Source: Lachnoclostridium sp. An181
GTDB taxonomy: Bacteria > Bacillota > Clostridia > Lachnospirales > Lachnospiraceae
Length of the DNA stretch: 64,000 nt
NCBI RefSeq assembly: GCF_002160325.1
Contig: NZ_NFKJ01000008.1
Span: 1 to 64,000 of the forward strand
Direction: 5' to 3'
The notes beneath the pieces were generated by a model that was not told the DNA's origin, did no database searches, and saw only the letters and a program-made list of their open reading frames with translations. Position 1 is the first letter of the stretch. The number at the start of each line of letters is the position of its first letter. Shown one piece after another: positions 1 to 7,500 of this stretch. The position numbers were made by a program, and so were the translations under genes.

Positions 1-30
1 CTGTTACTAATCGGTCGAGGGCATAACCAA
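1..30 (+). rRNA. 23S ribosomal RNA, 3' end (partial)
   Basis: The first bases, with the TACTAATCGGTCGAGG-type core and ending in ATAACCAA, match the conserved 3' end of bacterial 23S rRNA as known from Bacillus and Clostridia. Only about 30 bases lie in the window; the gene continues to the left. The exact mature end is approximate. No 5S rRNA follows it: the sequence runs into a terminator within 120 bases and lacks a 5S-like CCGAACACGGAAG region. Confidence 0.85.
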
Positions 31-119
31 GGAGAGCTGGAAGAAGTGGGAAATGGATGGAGAGAAAGGAACTATCCCTTGTATGTGGTTTTGAAGGTGC
101 ATGAACCTTAGTAAGAAGA

Positions 120-146
120 GTTCGGAAAAGTGTTCCGGGCTTTTTT
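120..146 (+). terminator. rRNA operon terminator
   Basis: An 8-bp stem (120-127 with 133-140, two G-T pairs, core CGGAA/TTCCG) with a 5-base loop is followed by six T residues. It lies about 90 bases past the 23S end and would close the rRNA operon. Confidence 0.75.
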
Positions 147-186
147 GTGTTTGTACGCCATGAGCGTATTTTAATAGATGAAAGCC

Positions 187-216
187 TTGACATGCCCTGA
201 CAGTGGGAAATAGAGT
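187..216 (+). promoter_or_regulatory. weak candidate sigma-A promoter in non-coding gap
   Basis: TTGACA (187-192) and TAGAGT (211-216) are 18 bases apart. No gene follows closely; a hairpin with a T-rich tail lies at 251-285. The rest of 147-407 shows no coding signal I can support, only AT-rich sequence. Confidence 0.25.
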
Positions 217-250
217 AAAGGGTTCTTGTGGGAAGATATTTAGACATGAT

Positions 251-285
251 AGAGAGTTCGTTTTGTTTACGGGCTCTTTATTTAT
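251..285 (+). terminator. candidate weak terminator hairpin
   Basis: AGAGTTCG and CGGGCTCT pair around a T-rich loop (8 bp with two G-T pairs), followed by a TTTATTTATATT tail. It could back up the rRNA terminator or end a short transcript from the candidate promoter at 187-216. Confidence 0.35.
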
Positions 286-407
286 ATTAAAAAAATACCT
301 GAAATTTTAAAGAAGTTCAAAGTAAAAAATGAAATGTGAAAATGCACAAAAATAGTATTAAAAAATAATGATTTTGCACATTTATTTGCAGAAACAAAAG
401 AAAATCA

Positions 408-436
408 TTGACTAATTGGATGAACAGATATATTGT
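408..436 (+). promoter_or_regulatory. sigma-A promoter of the GH3 gene
   Basis: TTGACT (408-413), 17-base spacer, TATTGT (431-436). The predicted start of transcription near 443 gives a leader of about 60 bases before the GH3 start codon. Confidence 0.65.
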
Positions 437-456
437 ATAAACAAAGAACAGGTTGT

Positions 457-473
457 ACATATACAATATATGT
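457..473 (+). promoter_or_regulatory. inverted repeat, candidate operator of GH3 gene
   Basis: ACATATA-CAA-TATATGT is a perfect 7-bp inverted repeat with a 3-base centre. It overlaps a second small repeat, TTGTA-CATA-TACAA at 453-466. It begins about 15 bases after the predicted transcription start, a place where a bound repressor would block elongation. The nearby ROK repressor is a possible partner, but that is inference. Confidence 0.35.
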
Positions 474-503
474 GCAAAATGAATAAAAAGAGGAGGTGTT
501 TGT

Positions 504-3500
504 ATGAAGAAGAAACACAGGCGAGCGGTTGCAGCGTCTATGGCAATGGTGTTGGCGGCAACATCAGGAGCAATGCCGGTAATGGCAAAAACAACGACAG
601 ATGAAGTGTCTGAACGTGAAACAAGAAACGCGGAACTGTCCATGAACCTGGCAACACAGGGAATGGTACTTCTGGAAAACGAGAATCACGCGCTCCCGTT
701 GGCCAAAAAAGGCAATATTGCTCTGTTTGGAGGAGGAGCTTATGCAACGGTAAAAGGTGGCACTGGTTCGGGTGATGTCAATGAAAGGTATGTAACCAAT
801 GTTTGGGACGGATTTAAAAATGCAGGTTACAATGTGACATCAGAAGATTGGCTGAATGAATACAAAAATGTCTATGATGAAGAGACATCCGGCAGCAGCG
901 GCGGAATGTGGGGGTCCCCGAAAGTTCCGGATACAGAGGTGACAGATGCGCAGATTGAGGCTGCAAAGGCGAACGGAACCGATACTGCAGTTTATGTGAT
1001 TGCCCGCAATTCAGGTGAAGGCAGTGACCGAAAAGCAGAGGCCGGAGATTATTATCTGACGGACATTGAAAAGGCCAATATCCAGAAAATGGCGGCAAAC
1101 TTTAAAAATTCAATTGTGGTTTTAAATGTTGGCGGAATCATTGATACAAATTTCTTTGATGAAACAGAGGGACTGGATTCCTTGTTCCTGATGTCACAGG
1201 CAGGTATGAGAGGTGGAGATGCTGTTGTCAAAGTATTGAACGGCGAAGTGACACCTTCCGGAAAATTGACAGATACATGGGCAGAAAACTTTGAAGATTA
1301 TGCATCATCCGAAACTTTTGGCTCTGTAGACGGAAAAACTGACCAGGAAGATTATACGGATGATATTTATGTAGGATACCGTTACTTTGATACTTTCAAT
1401 GTAACACCTAAATACGAATTTGGATATGGAAAATCTTATACAGACTTTGACATGGAAGTTACAGATGTAAAAGCAGATGCAGAAAATGTAGCGGTTACAG
1501 TCAAAGTTACCAATGTGGGCAATACTTATTCCGGAAAAGAAGTTGTGGAAGTTTATTTCTCAGCGCCAGATGGAGAGCTGGAAAAACCATATCAGGAACT
1601 GGCAGCATATGGAAAGACCGATGAATTGGCACCTGGAGCATCCCAGACACTGACATTGACATACAAGACAACAGAGATGTCTTCTTACTCCATGGAAAAA
1701 GCAGCTTATATCATGGAAGCGGGAGATTATGTAGTCAGAGTAGGAAACAGTTCCAGAAATACATCTGCTGAGGCAGTGATCACGCTGGATGAAACAACTA
1801 CAACAGAGCAGCTGAGCAATCAGAGGATTCAGGATGAAGAGATTGAAATACTTTCCAAGGAAGGGATAACGCCATATTCCTATGAAGGTGAGGAAGAAGA
1901 GATTGCAGCGGCTGACAGGTTTACAATTTCAGCAGCAGACGTTCAGTCTGTAAATAATGCGTCTGAATATGATGACGAGAGCATCATATCTTATGTGTAC
2001 GAGGACAGTGATTACGAGGCAGTAGATCAGGATGCATTTCCAAGATATACAAAAGAACCGGATGGAAGGAATAATACAAGTCCTTCTTTAAAGATTGAAA
2101 AATATGAGGAGAAAATACAGACAGTTGAAAAAACGAAAGACAATCCGACACTTCTGGATGTATATCAGGGAACAGTGAGCATGGAAGAATTCCTCGCTAG
2201 TCTGAGTCCAGAAGAGATGTCCTATATTGTAGAGGGAGTCGGCTGGGGCGGAAGTTCTGAACCAGTTATCGGGGCACAGGCAAACTCTGTAGAAGGAGCA
2301 GCTGGAGAGACGACAAGCAACTACTATGAGACGAGAAAAATTCCAAATATCGTGCTTGCAGACGGACCTGCGGGTATCCGTATTACACAGCAGTATGAAG
2401 AAAACGGAACAACGTATTACCAGTATTGTACAGCATTCCCGATCGGCACACTGATCGCACAAAGCTGGGATAAAGAGGTGGCAGAACAGTTTGGTAAAGC
2501 GGTTGGTGAGGAGATGACAGAAATGGGTGTTACAATGTGGCTGGCGCCAGGTATGAACATCCACAGAAATCCACTTTGCGGACGTAACTTTGAGTATTAC
2601 TCAGAAGATCCATTGGTAGCCGGAATGACAGCAGCATCTGTGACTTCAGGCGTACAAAGTTACCCTGGAATCGGTGTGACTTTGAAACATTTTGCGGCAA
2701 ACAATCAGGAGGATAACCGTAATGCAGTAAACAATACGATTACTGAGAGAGCCTTCAGAGAAATCTATCTCAAAGGTTTTGAGATTGCAGTTAAAGCGTC
2801 AAACCCGATGGGAATAATGACCTGTTATAATCTAAACAACGGATGGCCGGGAGCAGACGATTATGATCTTTGCACAGATATCCCAAGAGGAGAATGGGGA
2901 TTCAATGGTCTTATTATGACAGATTGGGGCGGCGGACAGTCCACACCAGTAAACTCCATGCACGCAGGAAATGATCTGATCATGCCAGGCGGATCCTCAG
3001 TTTCCATCAGACAGGCAGTAGAGGATGTAGCTCCGACATTTGCAGAGGATGGATATGTAACAGTTACTCAGGGATGGGGCGGCTCAACAGAAAACTGGAA
3101 TGATTTTGTTTTAAGTCCGGAAGGACAGACAGAAATCAAAACAGAAGTAACTGCAGAAGGAGTCAATGAAAAAGTAATGGACAAAATCAACGAAGGGACT
3201 GCTTACATTACTACAAGACAGGATGCAAGCGGAATCAAAACATATGTAAACTACATTGGCGACTATGCAGAAAACAATACATTGCCACTTGGAGATCTTC
3301 AGAAGGCAACAAGAAATATTTTGAATGTAATCTTAGACTCTACACAGTTTGAAAAAATGGGAATCGAGAATGATGTCGATGTACAGATCGGTGCATTTAC
3401 AGAACATGTAGGCACAGATTTATACAATGCAGTAGAAAAATCCGATATCACTGTTCAGGACAAAGTGGTTTCCACAGCAGTTTTGGAATATGCACTGGAA

Positions 3501-4325
3501 CTGGCAGCAAATGCGGACACAGAAGGTGTCATCAGTGCAGTTCTTGACAGATTTAACGCAGCAGTTGAAAACGGAAAAGATATACTGGAAAGAGCACAGG
3601 CTGAAGACCCGACAGTCACACAGGCAATGGTTGATCAGAGCTGGAAAGACATCATCACAATGATGCAGTATTTATCTTTCAAACAGGCGGATAAGACAGA
3701 TTTGGAGAAAGTGATCGCAGCAGCAAACCTGATCGATCTTGAAAAATATCTGGAAGAAGGACAGGACGGATTTACAGCAGCGTTGGCAAAAGCAAACGAA
3801 GTTCTGGCAGATGAAGTGGCAGACCAGGATGATGTAGATGCGGCATGGCAGGCTCTTTTGACAGCAATGAGCAATCTGAGAATAAAACCAGATAAGGAAG
3901 CCTTGGAAGCATTGATTGCAAGCGTAGCCGGATTAAACGAAGAGGCATACGACGCAGCAAGCTACAGTGCAATGACGACAGCACTCGCACAGGCACAGGC
4001 AGTATATGCAGATGACCAGGCAACAGAAGAGGAAGTTGCGGCAGCAGTGACCAATCTTCAGGATGCAGTGGACGGTTTGGTTGCAAAAGCGCAGACCACA
4101 ACAGCAGAGCAGAACAAGGACAATAAATCAGTGGCAAATGCAGCAGGACCATCCTCTACAGATAAAGCAGCTACAAACAGCAATACGTCAATAACAGATA
4201 AAACAACGACAAGTACAGAAAAATCTGCCAAGACAGGCGATACCACAAACACAGCAGCATTGGCAGCATTGGTAGCAATGGGATTTGTGGCAGCAGCTGG
4301 TGCAGTGCTCAGAAAGAAAAGATAA
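504..4325 (+). CDS. Surface-anchored glycoside hydrolase family 3 with permuted domains
   Basis: Secreted glycosidase of family GH3, probably a beta-glucosidase or beta-xylosidase acting on beta-linked oligosaccharides at the cell surface. The 1273-residue protein has a signal peptide (residues 1-28, ending PVMA). It then carries the GH3 C-terminal-type alpha/beta domain first (about 45-285), a fibronectin III-like domain (about 315-425), a linker, and the TIM barrel (about 550-960). The barrel holds the substrate-binding KHF (728-730) and the catalytic nucleophile Asp807 in MTDWGG. This swapped order is known for some rumen GH3 enzymes. Three FIVAR repeats (about 990-1195) and a Thr/Ser-rich linker precede a sorting-type tail: SAKTGD (1241-1246), a hydrophobic stretch and RKKR. 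The tail is LPXTG-like but not canonical. The start is set by AGGAGGT seven bases upstream. Substrate is not resolved. Confidence 0.9.
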   Translation: MKKKHRRAVAASMAMVLAATSGAMPVMAKTTTDEVSERETRNAELSMNLATQGMVLLENENHALPLAKKGNIALFGGGAYATVKGGTGSGDVNERYVTNVWDGFKNAGYNVTSEDWLNEYKNVYDEETSGSSGGMWGSPKVPDTEVTDAQIEAAKANGTDTAVYVIARNSGEGSDRKAEAGDYYLTDIEKANIQKMAANFKNSIVVLNVGGIIDTNFFDETEGLDSLFLMSQAGMRGGDAVVKVLNGEVTPSGKLTDTWAENFEDYASSETFGSVDGKTDQEDYTDDIYVGYRYFDTFNVTPKYEFGYGKSYTDFDMEVTDVKADAENVAVTVKVTNVGNTYSGKEVVEVYFSAPDGELEKPYQELAAYGKTDELAPGASQTLTLTYKTTEMSSYSMEKAAYIMEAGDYVVRVGNSSRNTSAEAVITLDETTTTEQLSNQRIQDEEIEILSKEGITPYSYEGEEEEIAAADRFTISAADVQSVNNASEYDDESIISYVYEDSDYEAVDQDAFPRYTKEPDGRNNTSPSLKIEKYEEKIQTVEKTKDNPTLLDVYQGTVSMEEFLASLSPEEMSYIVEGVGWGGSSEPVIGAQANSVEGAAGETTSNYYETRKIPNIVLADGPAGIRITQQYEENGTTYYQYCTAFPIGTLIAQSWDKEVAEQFGKAVGEEMTEMGVTMWLAPGMNIHRNPLCGRNFEYYSEDPLVAGMTAASVTSGVQSYPGIGVTLKHFAANNQEDNRNAVNNTITERAFREIYLKGFEIAVKASNPMGIMTCYNLNNGWPGADDYDLCTDIPRGEWGFNGLIMTDWGGGQSTPVNSMHAGNDLIMPGGSSVSIRQAVEDVAPTFAEDGYVTVTQGWGGSTENWNDFVLSPEGQTEIKTEVTAEGVNEKVMDKINEGTAYITTRQDASGIKTYVNYIGDYAENNTLPLGDLQKATRNILNVILDSTQFEKMGIENDVDVQIGAFTEHVGTDLYNAVEKSDITVQDKVVSTAVLEYALELAANADTEGVISAVLDRFNAAVENGKDILERAQAEDPTVTQAMVDQSWKDIITMMQYLSFKQADKTDLEKVIAAANLIDLEKYLEEGQDGFTAALAKANEVLADEVADQDDVDAAWQALLTAMSNLRIKPDKEALEALIASVAGLNEEAYDAASYSAMTTALAQAQAVYADDQATEEEVAAAVTNLQDAVDGLVAKAQTTTAEQNKDNKSVANAAGPSSTDKAATNSNTSITDKTTTSTEKSAKTGDTTNTAALAALVAMGFVAAAGAVLRKKR

Positions 4326-4357
4326 ACAGCTAATCAAAATAATAAATTTATGATAGG

Positions 4358-4387
4358 CAGAGCGGACAATATGTCCGCTCTGTTTTT
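4358..4387 (+). terminator. Terminator after GH3 gene
   Basis: Perfect 11-bp stem (CAGAGCGGACA / TGTCCGCTCTG) with a 3-base loop and a run of five T residues. It separates the GH3 and GH2 genes, so they are probably separate transcripts. Confidence 0.9.
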
Positions 4388-4453
4388 ATGCCCGATTGTA
4401 TAAGAAAGTAAAAAATTTATGCCGGAACTTAGAAGAAAAATAGTCAAAATTAA

Positions 4454-4462
4454 TGATATAAT
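4454..4462 (+). promoter_or_regulatory. extended -10 promoter of the GH2 gene
   Basis: TGATATAAT is a perfect TATAAT (4457-4462) with the TGn extension. No good -35 box is seen. A perfect 12-bp palindrome, ATTATGCATAAT (4481-4492), lies about 12 bases after the predicted transcription start and may be an operator. Confidence 0.5.
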
Positions 4463-4543
4463 CTTCTTGAATAGATAAAAATTATGCATAATAAATAAAA
4501 TGCACAGTTTTCAGTGAAAAAAGTAAAAAGGAGGAAAGGTAGG

Positions 4544-7500
4544 ATGAAGAGAAAACAAATAGCAGCCTTTATGATAACAGGGACATTGTTGTGCTCTCCG
4601 GTTCTTACGATTGCAGGCGGTATCCGCGCGTACGCTGCGGACAACCAGTTTGCCGGAGAAGAATGGTATGATCAGATTTCCACAGTGGAAGTCAACAGAG
4701 AGCCTGCACATGCGACCTTTATGCCGTATGAGTCTGCCGAGAAAGCTCTTGAATATGAAAAGACTGCGCTGGACGACAAGGATGAGAGAGATTCCGCCTA
4801 CTATCAGAGCCTGAATGGAACATGGAAATTTAAATATGCAGAAAAACCGGCGGACAGAGAAAAGCAGGTTTTTGGAGAGGATGCAAAGGAGTATCAGGAA
4901 AATTGGGATACAAGCGAGTGGGACGATATCGAGGTTCCATCAAATATCCAGACGCAGAAAGATGAGAACGGAGATTTCAAGTATGATACTCCGATATACA
5001 CAAACCAGACATATCCATGGGCAAACTATGAAACCGTGGAGTACCATACGAATGGACAAAACCGGCCGGTAGCGCCGACTGTGAAGAATACAGTGGGACA
5101 GTATAAGCGTACATTCACTGTGCCGGAAGATTGGGATGGGAGAGATGTTTTTGTGTCATTCCAGGGAGTGGAGTCTGCCTTCTATCTCTACATTAACGGA
5201 CAAAAGGTAGGATATGCAGAGGACAGCTACACTGTGGATGAGTTCAATATTACCCCGTATTTAAAGGAAGGGGAGAATACGATCGCAGTGGAAGTGTACC
5301 GATGGTCCACGGGAAGTTATCTGGAAAATCAGGATTTTATCCGTTTAAGCGGTATTTTCAGGGACGTTTATCTGTATTCCAAGGATGATGTGGAACTTAG
5401 GGATTTCTTTGTCACAACAGATTTGGATGAGAAATATGAGGATGCTACATTGAATCTGGAGGCAAGTGTAAGAAGTTTAAATCCAGAAGTATCAGGAAAA
5501 TACACTATAGAAGCACAGCTCTATGAGCAGGAAGAAGAGAAGGCAGTCTGGGAAGAGCCTTTGAGATTTGACATTGATGTGGCAGCGGGCAAAACAACAC
5601 CGCAGGAAAAGGCAGATGACAAAGGGCAGACTGGATCCGGATCAAAATTGGTGGAAAATCCAAAGAAATGGTTTGCAGACACACCGAATCTTTACCGGCT
5701 TTTGATCCAATTAAAAGATGAAAATGGAAATGTTATTGAGACTGCATGTCAAAGGATTGGTTTCAGAGAAATCTCAAAAGTGGATATCAATGAGGCTGGA
5801 CAGGAGCAGGCACAGATCAATGGGCAGAAACTGATGATCCGAGGTGTAAACCGTCATGAGTCTGACCTGCAGGATGGACGTGCAATTTCAAGGGAAGACA
5901 TTGCCACAGATTTAAAGACTATGAAACAGTTCAATGTTAACGCTATCCGAACAGCGCATTATCCGAATAATCCTTACACATATGCACTGGCAGATGAGCT
6001 TGGACTTTACATATGCGATGAGGCAAACATTGAATCTCACAAAGGTTCATTTGAGGGAGGAGCTGACATTCCATCAGGAGAGTCTCTTTGGAACAATTCT
6101 GTGATGGACCGCACAAAGAATCTGGTGGAGAGGGACAAAAACCATGCATCCGTCATTATATGGTCACTTGGAAACGAGGCCACCTATTCTACGCATGCCA
6201 TGGATGAGAACTATTGTTTCTACAATTCCACAACATGGATTCTTGAGAGAGACCCTTCAAGGCTTAGGAAATACGAAAGAGATAACCGTTATACAAAGGG
6301 GAACAGAGAAGAATCCATTGTGGACATTTATTCCTCCCAGTACTGGGGTGTCTCCAGTGTGGAAAGCCATGTGGCGAATACAGCAAACAAGGCGCCGTAC
6401 ATTCAGTCTGAGTATGCACACTCCATGGGAAACGGACTTGGAAACTTCAAAGAGTACTGGGATGTATTCCGCGAATATGACAATGCCCAGGGTGGATTTA
6501 TATGGGACTGGATCGATCAGTCTATTGAGACAAAGATTGAAAATGTGACAACCTATTATGTGAAGAATCCGGATGGAAGTTACTCTGAAGTAAAAGGAGA
6601 ACTTACGGACGGAAGAGAAAACCAGGGAAAAGCACTGGACGGACATGTATTTATCCCTCAGTCAGATGATCTCAATGCAAACAGTGATGAGCTGACTTTG
6701 GCGGCATGGGTACGGTTGGACAGATTAAACGGAACAGACCAGGCAATTATCTCAAAAGGCGATAACAGCTATAACCTAAAGATCAGTAAGGCGGGAAACA
6801 AAATTGAATTTTTCGTGGATGGCTGGTCCCAAGGAACCCTGACCGCTGATTTTCCGGAAGACAAACTTGGACAATGGATATATCTTGCGGGCACCTATAA
6901 GGATGGAAAATATACTTTGTATCTGGACGGAGAGGAGCTTGCATCCAAAGATATTCAAAAGAGCACTCCAGTGGATACTTCCGGTTATCAGATCGGAATC
7001 GGGGATGATCCTCAATATAATGGAAGAGGTTTCCAGGGGCTGATCGATAGTGTGCAGGTATTGAGGCATGCGATGACAAAAGAAGAAGTTGCCAAAGCTT
7101 ATGAGGATGGTTTCTATGAGCCAGGTGCAGATGAGCTTGTATATGGAATGGACTTTACTGCTGATCAGACAAAAGAAGAAGGTACAGACTACAGGGAAGG
7201 CACCTATTTTGGATACGGCGGAGACTGGGGAGAGACTGTAACAGACAACGATTTCTGCGGAAACGGTCTTATGTATGCGGACAGGACTCCGTCACCTGAA
7301 CTCTATGAAGTAAAGAAGGTGCATCAGGAAGTGTCCTTCTACGATGACGGAGAGGCAAAGGATGGAAAAGTAAGAGTTGTCAATGAATTTTTGGCGACAT
7401 CTCTTTCGGAATATGATATTACATGGAAACTTCTGGAGGATGATCAGGTCCTGGCAGAAGGTGCGTTAAGTGAAGAACAGAAAAATATAGCACCTTACGA

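Noticed and set aside
31-119. 5S rRNA after 23S
   Set aside because: No conserved 5S segments are seen, and the stretch is shorter than a 5S gene.
416-604. Short open frame overlapping the GH3 promoter and start
   Set aside because: It covers the promoter and ribosome site and has no ribosome site of its own.
2088-2564. 158-codon minus-strand frame inside the GH3 gene
   Set aside because: Antisense to a well-supported domain region, with composition typical of a shadow frame.
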